64,000 bases of DNA from JAKOWB01 sp038363005 (GTDB lineage Bacteria; Pseudomonadota; Alphaproteobacteria; Kiloniellales; JACOMY01). The stretch is taken from the NCBI GenBank assembly GCA_038363005.1, contig JBBQBI010000002.1, positions 124,001 through 188,000 on the forward strand, given 5' to 3'. A program made the translations under genes and the position numbers. Shown in pieces: positions 36,793 through 44,895 of the stretch. Positions within the stretch are counted from its first letter, which is position 1. Every line of letters starts with the position of its first letter. The notes under the pieces were generated by a model. The model did not search any database. It saw nothing but the letters and a program-made list of their open reading frames with translations, and was not told where the DNA came from.

Positions 36793-37293
36793 TCAGCCGG
36801 CCGCTTTCTGCTCGACCACGAAGTAGGGAACGTCGAGGTCGCGATAGCTCACGCCGTCCTGGCTCAGCGCCGCGGTCACCTGGCCGCGATGATGCGTCTG
36901 GTGGTTGAACAGCGCCATGAGCATCTGGCCGACCTGCATGGTGGCATCCTTGGCCGCGGTCATCGGGCGATAGGTGATCGGGCGCTCCAGGTCGTCCGAC
37001 AGCGTATCGACCAGGGTGACGAGCCTGGCGTCCTCGGCCACCCGCGCGGCCCGCAGGCTGGCGAAGTCGCCGTGCAGCGACTGGTCGAGGGAGCGGATGC
37101 CGCGATCCTCTCCGGTCATGCGGCCGCTCCACATGCGGTCGATCACCAGGATGTGGTCCAGGGTGCGGTGGATCGAGCCGAAGAAGAGCTTGCGGTCGCG
37201 CAGGTAGTCGGCTTCCGGCAGGGTCGCCACGGCCTCGTAGAGCCGCCGGTTCACCCAGGCGTTGAAGCGCGCCAGGGTCGAAAAAGTGTTCAT
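36793..37293 (-). CDS. DinB family protein
   Basis: A 166-residue four-helix DinB/YfiT-like protein, a family of putative metal-dependent enzymes of mostly unknown function. HILVIDRMWSGRM near 46-58 and NHQTHHRGQ near 126-134 carry the metal-binding His pattern. The start at 37293 has GGAGG about 8 nt upstream. It converges with hyuB (7 bp gap) and diverges from the agmatinase-family gene. Confidence 0.85.
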   Translation of the reverse strand: MNTFSTLARFNAWVNRRLYEAVATLPEADYLRDRKLFFGSIHRTLDHILVIDRMWSGRMTGEDRGIRSLDQSLHGDFASLRAARVAEDARLVTLVDTLSDDLERPITYRPMTAAKDATMQVGQMLMALFNHQTHHRGQVTAALSQDGVSYRDLDVPYFVVEQKAAG

Positions 37294-37394
37294 GCTGCCG
37301 GTCCTCCGCCTGCGCTGTCCGTGGCCGGCAGGATGCTGCGGCCGGGGCGGAACCGCAATGGCGCTCGCCACGGTCAGGCCTTAGGCTGCGGCCT

Positions 37395-38351
37395 ATGACC
37401 GACAGCAACAATCCGCAGCCCGTCGACGCCGCCATCGTGCCGCGCTTCGGCGCCATCCCGACCTTCATGCGCCTGCCGCACCTGACCGATCCGGCGCTGG
37501 TCGACATCGCGCTGATCGGCGTCCCCTGGGACGGCGGCACCACCAACCGCGCCGGCGCCCGCCACGGGCCGCGCGAGATCCGCAACATGTCCTCCTTCAT
37601 GCGCAAGGTGCATCACGTCAGCCGCATCGCGCCCTATCAGCTGGCCCGCGTCGCCGACCTGGGCGACGCCCCGGTCAACCCCATCGACCTGATGGATTCG
37701 CTGACCCGGATCGAGGGCTTCTACGCCAAGGTCCACGCGGCCGGCGCCATCCCGCTGTCGGCCGGCGGTGACCACCTGGTGACGCTGCCGATCTTCCGCG
37801 CCATCGCCAAGGATCGCCCGATCGGCATGGTGCACTTCGACGCCCACAGCGACACCAACGACCGCTATTTCGGCAACAACCTCTACACCCACGGCACGCC
37901 GTTTCGCCGCGCGGTGGAGGAGGGGCTGCTGGACCCCCGCCGCACGGTGCAGATCGGCATCCGCGGCTCGATCTACAGCGGCGACGACATGGCCTTCGCC
38001 GAACAGAACGGCATGCGGGTGATCTATATCGAGGACTTCACCACGCTGGGCGTGGACAAGACCATCGCCGCGGCGCGCGAGACGGTGGGCGAGGGCCCCA
38101 CCTACATCTCCTTCGACGTCGACGGCCTGGACCCGGTCTATGCGCCGGGCACCGGCACGCCGGAGATCGGCGGCCTGACCACGCGCGAGGCTCAGGCCAT
38201 CCTGCGCGGCCTGCGCGGCCTCGACCTGATCGGCGGCGATGTGGTCGAGGTGTCGCCGCCCTTCGACCCGAGCGGCAACACGGCGCTGGTCGGCGCCACC
38301 TTCATGTTCGAAATTCTTTGTTTGCTGGCGGATGCGGTGGCGCGACGGTAG
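37395..38351 (+). CDS. speB: Agmatinase/ureohydrolase family protein
   Basis: A Mn-dependent ureohydrolase that releases urea from agmatine (or a guanidino acid) to give putrescine or an amino acid. The 318-residue protein has GGDH near 124-127, DAHSDT near 149-154 and SFDVDGLDPVYAPGTGTPE near 238-256. All four metal-binding Asp/His blocks are seen. Guanidinobutyrase and guanidinopropionase cannot be separated from agmatinase by these motifs, so the symbol is tentative. It fits the polyamine theme of the right half of the window. Confidence 0.85.
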   Translation: MTDSNNPQPVDAAIVPRFGAIPTFMRLPHLTDPALVDIALIGVPWDGGTTNRAGARHGPREIRNMSSFMRKVHHVSRIAPYQLARVADLGDAPVNPIDLMDSLTRIEGFYAKVHAAGAIPLSAGGDHLVTLPIFRAIAKDRPIGMVHFDAHSDTNDRYFGNNLYTHGTPFRRAVEEGLLDPRRTVQIGIRGSIYSGDDMAFAEQNGMRVIYIEDFTTLGVDKTIAAARETVGEGPTYISFDVDGLDPVYAPGTGTPEIGGLTTREAQAILRGLRGLDLIGGDVVEVSPPFDPSGNTALVGATFMFEILCLLADAVARR

Positions 38352-38361
38352 CCACCAAGCT

Positions 38362-38477
38362 GTCATCCCGGACCAGGAGCGAAGCGACGCAGATCCGGGA
38401 ACCAGGGGACCGGGCGTATTGCAGCGGGCCCAGTCCCCTGGGTCCCTGCTCTCCGCTACGCTCCGGCCGGGATGACA
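38362..38477. repeat. Family B intergenic inverted repeat, copy 4
   Basis: Starts GTCATCCCGG and ends CCGGGATGAC, with inner CCAGGGGAC and GTCCCCTGG arms. It lies between the agmatinase and thioesterase genes on the same strand. Confidence 0.85.
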
Positions 38478-38526
38478 GCGGTGCTGCGAGTTGCCGCAAT
38501 TCCGCTGGCGCGCTAGAACGCCGCCC

Positions 38527-38979
38527 ATGCCCGACAGCAGCGCCTTTGACCCCAAGACCCTGACGCGCGCGGATTTCCCGCACTTCCTGGATATCCCGAC
38601 GCGCTGGGCGGACAACGACATCTATGGCCACGTCAACAACGTGGTCTACTACGCCTTCTTCGACACGGTGATTAACCAGTACCTGATCAACCGTGGCGGG
38701 CTGGACATCGCCCGGGGCCCGGTCATCGGCATCACGCCGGAGACGCACTGCAACTTCCTGGCCGAGCTGACCTACCCGGAGGTGGTCGAGGCGGGCTTGC
38801 GAGTCCGCCGCCTGGGCAAGTCCTCGGTCACCTACGAGGTCGGGCTGTTCAAGGCCGGGCGTTCGGCACCGGCGGCCTTCGGCCACTTCGTGCACGTCTT
38901 CGTCGAGCGTGCCACCATGCGTCCCACGACCATGCCGGCGGGCATCCGCGCCTGCCTGGAGGTGCTGCTTGTTTCCTAA
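38527..38979 (+). CDS. Acyl-CoA thioesterase, 4-hydroxybenzoyl-CoA thioesterase-like
   Basis: A 150-residue hotdog-fold thioesterase. RWADNDIYGHVNNVVYYAFF near 27-46 is the 4HBT signature with the catalytic Asp (DNDxxGHVNN). The start at 38527 is the only one that keeps the family length. Its 3' end overlaps the downstream nitronate monooxygenase start region by 11 bp, so the two are translationally coupled. Confidence 0.9.
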   Translation: MPDSSAFDPKTLTRADFPHFLDIPTRWADNDIYGHVNNVVYYAFFDTVINQYLINRGGLDIARGPVIGITPETHCNFLAELTYPEVVEAGLRVRRLGKSSVTYEVGLFKAGRSAPAAFGHFVHVFVERATMRPTTMPAGIRACLEVLLVS

Positions 38980-40063
38980 CATCCTGAGCCGCCGCTTGGG
39001 CCTCACGCTGCCGATCCTGCAGGCACCGATGGCCGGCGCCACCACGGTGGAGATGGCGGCGGCGGTCTCCGCGGCCGGCGGGCTGGGCGCGCTCGGCGCC
39101 TCCTTCATGTCGGGCAAGGCCATCCTGGACGCCTGCCGTCGCATCCGCGAGCGCACCGACCGGCCCTTCAACATCAACCTCTTCGTGCCCGAGGACCATC
39201 AGCCCAGCGTCGAGACGCTGGCCACCGCCTCGGCCGCGCTCGATGGCTACCGCGCCGAGGTCGGGCTGCTGCCGCCGCCAGTCAAGCCGGCCTATGTGCA
39301 GCCCTTCGCCGAGCAGCTCGCCGCTGTGCTGGAGGCCAAGCCGGCGGTCTTCTCCTTCTGCTTCGGGATTCCCGAGGACGAGGTGCTGGACGAGCTGCGC
39401 GCCGCCGGCTGCCTGCTGTTCGGCACCGCCACCACGGTCAGCGAGGGCCTGCTGCTGGAGGAAGCCGGAGTCGACGCCGTCGTCGCCCAGGGCTTCGAGG
39501 CCGGCGGCCACCGCGGCTCCTTCGCCGTGCCCTTCGACCAGGGACTGGTCGGCCTGATGGCGCTGCTGCCGCAGCTGGTCGACGCGCTGGAGACGCCAGT
39601 GATCGCCGCCGGCGGCATCATGGACGGCCGCGGCATCGCCGCTGCGCTGACCCTCGGCGCCAGCGCGGCGCAGCTCGGCACTGCCTTCCTGGCCAGCGAC
39701 GAGTGCGGCTGGAACGAGGCGCAGCGGCAGGCACTGTTCGGCGCCAGCGACCACGCCACGGCGCTGACCGACGCCTTCACCGGCAAGCCGGCACGCGCCC
39801 TGCGCAACCGCTTCATGGTCGAGATGTTCCAGCGCCACACGCCCAAGGCGCCCTATCCGGCGCAGCATGGCGTCAGCCAGGACCTGCGCCGTGCCGCGCT
39901 GGAGCAGGGGCGCCTCGACCTCATGGCGGTGCTGGCCGGGCAGGGTGCCGGCGCGGTGCGCCGCCTGCCGGCGGCGACCCTGGTGCGCTGCCTGGGCGAA
40001 GAGCTGGCGGCGGCGCTGGCCCTGGCCGGCGGCACCCGGCCGCTGCCGGGGGACGCGCAATGA
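38969..40063 (+). CDS. Nitronate monooxygenase (2-nitropropane dioxygenase) family
   Basis: An FMN-dependent TIM-barrel oxidoreductase of 364 residues (class I/II nitronate monooxygenase type). It begins FPNILSRRLGLTLPILQAPMAG, matching the family start, and has AQGFEAGGHRG near 169-179 and ALTLGASAAQLGTAF near 222-236, the FMN phosphate loop. The start is TTG at 38969 with GGAGG at 38958-38962, inside the thioesterase gene. Its TGA overlaps the ATG of rfbB. Physiological substrate is uncertain. Confidence 0.9.
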   Translation: MFPNILSRRLGLTLPILQAPMAGATTVEMAAAVSAAGGLGALGASFMSGKAILDACRRIRERTDRPFNINLFVPEDHQPSVETLATASAALDGYRAEVGLLPPPVKPAYVQPFAEQLAAVLEAKPAVFSFCFGIPEDEVLDELRAAGCLLFGTATTVSEGLLLEEAGVDAVVAQGFEAGGHRGSFAVPFDQGLVGLMALLPQLVDALETPVIAAGGIMDGRGIAAALTLGASAAQLGTAFLASDECGWNEAQRQALFGASDHATALTDAFTGKPARALRNRFMVEMFQRHTPKAPYPAQHGVSQDLRRAALEQGRLDLMAVLAGQGAGAVRRLPAATLVRCLGEELAAALALAGGTRPLPGDAQ

Positions 40064-41124
40064 AGTTGCTGGTGACCGGCGGCGCTGGCTTCATCGGCTT
40101 CGCCCTGGTGCGCCACCTGGTCGCGCAGGGCGTCCAACGCGTCGCCGTGGTCGACAAGCTGACCTATGCCGCCAACCCGGCGGCGCTGGCCTGGTTCCAG
40201 CGCCAGCCCAGCGTCGCCTTCCACCAGGCCGACATCACCGACCGCGCCGCCATGGCGGCGCTGTTCGACAGCGAGCAGCCGGACGGCGTGCTGCACCTGG
40301 CGGCGGAATCCCACGTCGACCGCTCGATCGAGACGCCGCTGGCCTTTCTCGAGACCAACGTCATGGGCACAGCCGTGCTGCTCGACGCCGCGCTGAGCTA
40401 TTGGCGCGGCCTGCCGGCGGTGCGGCGCGAGCGCTTCCGCTTCCTCGACGTCTCCACCGACGAGGTCTATGGCACGCTGGCGCCTACCGACCCGGCCTTC
40501 CACGAGGCCACGCCCTTCCGCCCCAACTCGCCCTACGCCGCCTCCAAGGCGGCGGCCGACCACATGGCGCGGGCCTGGGCGCGGACCTATGGCCTGCCGG
40601 TCCTGGTCAGCCATTCGTCGAACAACTATGGCCCCTGGCAGTTCCCCGAAAAGCTGATCCCGCTGATGCTGCTGAAGGCGCTGGCTGGCGAGGCGCTGCC
40701 GATCTATGGCGACGGCCGCCAGGTGCGCGACTGGCTCTATGTCGAGGACCATGCTGCGGCGCTGGTGGCGATCCTGGAGCGCGGCCAGCCGGGCGAGACC
40801 TACAACGTCGGCGGCGGCTGCGAGGTGGAGAACCTGGCGCTGGTCGGCCAGCTCTGCGGCCACCTGGACCGCCTGGCGCCGCGCGCCGACGGCCAGCCGC
40901 ATGCCAGCGCCATCGCCCATGTCGCCGATCGCCCGGGTCACGACCGGCGCTATGCCATCGACGATCGCCGCCTGCGCGGCGAAATCGGCTTCGTGCCGCC
41001 GACCGGCTTCGCCGCCGGCTTGGAGCGCACCGTCGACTGGTACCTGGCCAATCGTGACTGGCTGGCCGGGCTGCAGCGCGGTCGCTACGGCGGCGAACGC
41101 CTCGGGCTGGCCCGCCAGGCATGA
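40060..41124 (+). CDS. rfbB: dTDP-glucose 4,6-dehydratase
   Basis: The second enzyme of dTDP-L-rhamnose synthesis, an extended SDR of 354 residues. VTGGAGFIGFALVRHL is near 5-20, HLAAESHVDRSI near 83-94 and STDEVYG near 130-136; YAASKAAAD supplies the catalytic Tyr and Lys. It begins by an ATGA overlap with the preceding monooxygenase gene, and rfbD starts in its last codon. Confidence 0.95.
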   Translation: MKLLVTGGAGFIGFALVRHLVAQGVQRVAVVDKLTYAANPAALAWFQRQPSVAFHQADITDRAAMAALFDSEQPDGVLHLAAESHVDRSIETPLAFLETNVMGTAVLLDAALSYWRGLPAVRRERFRFLDVSTDEVYGTLAPTDPAFHEATPFRPNSPYAASKAAADHMARAWARTYGLPVLVSHSSNNYGPWQFPEKLIPLMLLKALAGEALPIYGDGRQVRDWLYVEDHAAALVAILERGQPGETYNVGGGCEVENLALVGQLCGHLDRLAPRADGQPHASAIAHVADRPGHDRRYAIDDRRLRGEIGFVPPTGFAAGLERTVDWYLANRDWLAGLQRGRYGGERLGLARQA

Positions 41125-41999
41125 CCGCGCGGGTGCTGATCACCGGTGCCGGTGGCCAGATCGGCCGCGCGCTGCTGATGGCACACTGGACCGGCGGGCT
41201 GGAGCCGGTTGGCTACGAGCACGCGGCGCTGGACATCACCGACCCGGATGCCGTCGCGCAGGCGCTGGCAGAATGCGGCGCCGCCGCGGTGATCAACGCC
41301 GCCGCCTTCACCGCCGTCGACCGGGCGGAGAGCGAGGCGGCGCTGGCGCAGGCGATCAACGCCACGGCGGCCGGCATCCTGGCAGCGGCCACCGCGGCGC
41401 GCGGCCTGCCGCTGCTGCAGCTCTCCACCGATTTCGTTTTCGACGGCACCAAGGGCGCGCCCTACCTGGAGGACGACGCGGTGCGGCCGCTGTCGGCCTA
41501 TGGCGCCAGCAAGGCGGCCGGCGAGGCGGCGGTGCGGGCCGGCAATCCACAGCACCTGATCCTGCGCACCGCCTGGGTCTTCGACGCCGCCGGGCGCAAC
41601 TTCCTCAACACCATGCTGCGCCTGATGGTGGAGCGCGACGCGCTGAACGTGGTCGCCGACCAGCGCGGTCAGCCCACCGCGGCCGCCGATATCGCCGCCG
41701 TCCTGGTGCGCCTGCTGGTGCTGTGGCGCGCGGGTGCGACGCCCTGGGGCACCTGGCACTTCGCCGGCGCTGGGGAGACCACCTGGCATGGCTTCGCCGA
41801 GGCCATCGTGCGCCGCGCTGCCGGGCGGCTGGGCCGCCGCCCGCCGGTGCAGCGCATCGTCAGCGCCGACTGGCCTTCGCCGGCACGCCGGCCGACCGAC
41901 TCGCGGCTCGACTGCGGCAAGCTGGAGCGCGCCTACGGGATCAAGCCGCGCCCTTGGCCCGCGATGCTGGAGGACGTGCTGGCCGAGCGTCTGGGCTAG
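41121..41999 (+). CDS. rfbD: dTDP-4-dehydrorhamnose reductase
   Basis: The last step of dTDP-L-rhamnose synthesis. It has 292 residues with TGAGGQIGRAL near 7-17, INAAAFTAVDRAE near 58-70 and the active-site YGASKAAGE near 126-134. It overlaps rfbB by 4 bp, and its last 59 bp overlap the 3' end of the convergent glycosyltransferase gene. Confidence 0.95.
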   Translation: MTARVLITGAGGQIGRALLMAHWTGGLEPVGYEHAALDITDPDAVAQALAECGAAAVINAAAFTAVDRAESEAALAQAINATAAGILAAATAARGLPLLQLSTDFVFDGTKGAPYLEDDAVRPLSAYGASKAAGEAAVRAGNPQHLILRTAWVFDAAGRNFLNTMLRLMVERDALNVVADQRGQPTAAADIAAVLVRLLVLWRAGATPWGTWHFAGAGETTWHGFAEAIVRRAAGRLGRRPPVQRIVSADWPSPARRPTDSRLDCGKLERAYGIKPRPWPAMLEDVLAERLG

Positions 42000-43308
42000 G
42001 TACCGGCGGGGCCGCCGGCGCGCGCGCCGCCTCGGTCTGCGCCAGGCGCGGCGCCAGGTCCGGCAGGGCCCGGGCCAGGGCGCGGGCAAAGGCCGGCAGG
42101 CCGAAGCAGGCCTCGGCCTTCAGCTGCGCCGCGGCGCCGACTTTGGCACGCAGCGCCGGTTCGGCGCGGAAGCGCCGCAGCCATTCCACCGCGTGATCCA
42201 GGTCGGGTTCGGCCCAGCGCTGGCCGGGCAGATTGTAGAGCTTCTGCGGGTCCTCGGCCGGCACCAGGCGGAAGGACACCAGGCCGGCCGAGGCCTCGTC
42301 CATGAAGTCCAGGTTGCCGGACCAGGCGGTGGCCACCACCGGGCGGCCCAGGCGCATGGCCTCCGCCGGCACCAGGCCGAAACCCTCGGAGCGATGCAGC
42401 GACAGCACCACGTCGACCGACATCAGCAGCCGGTCGAACTCCAGCCGCGACAGCGTGCCTTCCAGCAGCTGGATGTTGGCGGCATGGCCGATGGCGTCCT
42501 GCACCAGCTTGCGCGCCTGCGGCCAGGCCGCCAGGTCGCCCAGCTTGACCAGCAGCCGGGCGCGCGCATCGGTGCCGAAGGCGCGGCGGAAGGCGGCAAT
42601 GGCGCCCAGCACGTTCTTGCGGAAGAAGCCGGAGGCGACGTTGGCCGCCACCAGCACCACGAAGGCGTCGTCGGCCAGCTTGAAGTGCGCGCGGTCGGCC
42701 GCCACCGGGGGCGGCGCCGGCACCGGATGCGGTACCACGCGCACCCGCCCTTGCAGCATTGGGCGCACGGCGTCGGCGACGAACTGCGTCGGCACCCACA
42801 CCTCGTGCAGAGCCTCGGCGCCCTTCAGCCAGGTCTTCGGCAGCAGCGGCAGCTCCCAGTGCCAGCAGCCGATCAGGCGCCGCCCGGCGACCTGCCGCCG
42901 TCCCAGCACGCCCAGCACATAGGGCACGTAGGGCCCGTTGACGTGCAGCAGCAATGTGCCGCCCGGCTGGCCGTCGGGCGGGTTGAAGCGCGGCTCCGGC
43001 AGCGCCGGGTAGCTGATGTTGAAGGCATGGCTCAGGTTCACCGCCGTCGGCCCCAGCGACAGCGCGTCCAGCGCATCCAGCGCAATACGCGCGGTATGCC
43101 CCATGCCGGACGGCGTGGTCAGGTGCCCGGCAACGGTGATCGGCAGGCTGGAGGAGGGCAGGCTGCTGGCCTTCTTCGGCGCCAGGGCCGGCATGACGCT
43201 GCCCAGCACGCCCTGGCGCAGGCCGCGCGGCAGCCGCCGCCACAGGCCATGCGCGGCGCGGTAGCGAATCGGGGTCTTCTTTCGCTGTTGCTTGGTCGTT
43301 TGGGCCAT
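41941..43308 (-). CDS. Glycosyltransferase family 1/4 (GT-B)
   Basis: A 455-residue glycosyltransferase. The C-terminal nucleotide-sugar site EGFGLVPAEAMRLGRPVVAT is near 303-322, with the E-x7-E arrangement of GT4. The start at 43308 has AAGAGAG upstream; the extension to 43635 would cross the divergent rfbC promoter and is rejected. The last 25 or so residues (Pro/Ala-rich) are read from DNA that also encodes the end of rfbD. It probably transfers rhamnose or another sugar in the glycan built by this cluster, which is inference from context. Confidence 0.88.
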   Translation of the reverse strand: MAQTTKQQRKKTPIRYRAAHGLWRRLPRGLRQGVLGSVMPALAPKKASSLPSSSLPITVAGHLTTPSGMGHTARIALDALDALSLGPTAVNLSHAFNISYPALPEPRFNPPDGQPGGTLLLHVNGPYVPYVLGVLGRRQVAGRRLIGCWHWELPLLPKTWLKGAEALHEVWVPTQFVADAVRPMLQGRVRVVPHPVPAPPPVAADRAHFKLADDAFVVLVAANVASGFFRKNVLGAIAAFRRAFGTDARARLLVKLGDLAAWPQARKLVQDAIGHAANIQLLEGTLSRLEFDRLLMSVDVVLSLHRSEGFGLVPAEAMRLGRPVVATAWSGNLDFMDEASAGLVSFRLVPAEDPQKLYNLPGQRWAEPDLDHAVEWLRRFRAEPALRAKVGAAAQLKAEACFGLPAFARALARALPDLAPRLAQTEAARAPAAPPVPSPDARPARPPASRAKGAA

Positions 43309-43449
43309 CGCTCTCTTGGAAAAAGGTCGTCCGTCGGGCAGAAGTGTCAGGCGGGAGACTGTTCCCGCCCAAGACTTGCCGAGGGGCGCGCGCGAAGGCC
43401 AGCGAAAATCCTTCCATTCGCCGATTCGGTTGTTGGGGCGCGAGGATTC

Positions 43450-44019
43450 ATGCGGATTACGGAAACCCGACTGCCTGGCGTGCGACTGATCGAAGCGCAG
43501 CGCCACGGCGACTCGCGCGGTTTCTTCTCCGAAACCTGGAATCGCCGCGCCTATGCCGCGCATGGAATCGATCGTGATTTCGTGCAGGACAACCACAGTC
43601 GTTCGGCCACGCGCTTTACCCTGCGCGGATTGCACTTCCAGTTACCGCCGCACGCGCAGGGCAAGCTGGTGCGCGTCGCCCAGGGCAGCGTGCTGGACGT
43701 TGTGGTCGACCTGCGCCGTCGCGCCGCCAGCTTTGGCCAGCATCTCGCGGTGGTGCTCTCGGCCGCCGCCTGGAACCAACTCTGGGTGCCAGAGGGCTTC
43801 GCGCACGGTTTCCTGACGCTCGAGGCCGATACCGAGGTGCTCTACAAGGTGACCGCTGAGTACGCGCCCGACGCCGAGCGCGGCCTGCGCTGGGATGATC
43901 CGGCGCTGGGCATCGCCTGGCCGGCGACGGCGGCGGAGGTGACGATGAACGCCCGCGACCGCGGCTTCCCCACCCTGGCCGAGCTGCCGGCCACGCTGTT
44001 CGAGGAGTTGCCCGGCTGA
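43450..44019 (+). CDS. rfbC: dTDP-4-dehydrorhamnose 3,5-epimerase
   Basis: The third enzyme of dTDP-L-rhamnose synthesis, 189 residues. Catalytic His and conserved motifs are seen in DSRGFFSETWN near 21-31, QDNHSRSA near 46-53, TLRGLHFQLPP near 56-66 and LWVPEGFAHGFLTLE near 110-124. It overlaps rfbA by one base (TGATG). It is divergent from the glycosyltransferase at 41941. Confidence 0.95.
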   Translation: MRITETRLPGVRLIEAQRHGDSRGFFSETWNRRAYAAHGIDRDFVQDNHSRSATRFTLRGLHFQLPPHAQGKLVRVAQGSVLDVVVDLRRRAASFGQHLAVVLSAAAWNQLWVPEGFAHGFLTLEADTEVLYKVTAEYAPDAERGLRWDDPALGIAWPATAAEVTMNARDRGFPTLAELPATLFEELPG

Positions 44020-44888
44020 TGCGTGGAATCCTGCTCGCCGGTGGCGCTGGCACCAGGCTGCGGCCGCTGACCCTGGTGGCCTCCAAGCAGCTGCTGCCGG
44101 TCTACAACAAGCCGATGATCTACTACCCGCTGTCGCTGCTGATGCTGGCCGGCATCCGCGAGACGCTGATCATCACCACGCCGGAGGAGCAGCCGCGCTT
44201 CCAGGCGCTGCTGGGCGACGGCGCGCGCTGGGGCCTCAGCCTCAGCTACGCCACGCAGAGCGCGCCGCGCGGTATCGCCGAGGCGCTGCTGATCGGCGCC
44301 GATTTCGCCCAGGGTGAGCCGCTGTGCCTGGTGCTGGGCGACAACATCCTCTACGGCCACGATCTGACGCGGCTGCTGCGCGACGCCGCGGCCAACCCCG
44401 GCGCCACGGTGTTCTGCCATCCGGTGCGCGACCCGCAGCGCTACGGCGTCATCGAACTCGACGCCGCCGGCCGTCCGGTCAGCCTGGTGGAGAAGCCCAC
44501 GGCGCCACGCTCCAACCTGGCGGTGATCGGCCTCTACATGCTGGACGGCCAGGCCGCGGCCCAGGCCGCCGCCATCACCCCCTCGGCGCGCGGCGAGCTG
44601 GAGATCACCGACGTGCTGCAGCGCTATCTCGCCGCCGGGCAGCTCGGCGTGGTCGAGCTGGGGCGCGGCTTTGCCTGGTTCGACGCCGGCACGCCGGACT
44701 CGCTGCTGGAGACGGCTGAGTTCGTGCGCACCGTGGAGCATCGCCAGGGCCTGCCCATCGCCTGCCTGGAGGAGATCGCCTGGCGCATGGGCTTCATCGA
44801 CCGCGCCCAGCTGCAACGGCTGGCCGACGAACTGGGCAGCATCGACTACGGCCGCTACCTGCCGGCGCTGCTGGCGCAGGGGCGGTGA
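44019..44888 (+). CDS. rfbA: Glucose-1-phosphate thymidylyltransferase
   Basis: The first enzyme of the rhamnose pathway; makes dTDP-glucose. It has 289 residues with the nucleotidyltransferase start MRGILLAGGAGTRL. KQLLPVYNKPMIYYPLS is near 26-42, GDNILYG near 108-114 and EKPTAPRSNLAVIGLY near 159-174. It is coupled to rfbC and followed 7 bp later by a GT2 gene. Confidence 0.96.
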   Translation: MRGILLAGGAGTRLRPLTLVASKQLLPVYNKPMIYYPLSLLMLAGIRETLIITTPEEQPRFQALLGDGARWGLSLSYATQSAPRGIAEALLIGADFAQGEPLCLVLGDNILYGHDLTRLLRDAAANPGATVFCHPVRDPQRYGVIELDAAGRPVSLVEKPTAPRSNLAVIGLYMLDGQAAAQAAAITPSARGELEITDVLQRYLAAGQLGVVELGRGFAWFDAGTPDSLLETAEFVRTVEHRQGLPIACLEEIAWRMGFIDRAQLQRLADELGSIDYGRYLPALLAQGR

Positions 44889-44895
44889 CCCAGCC

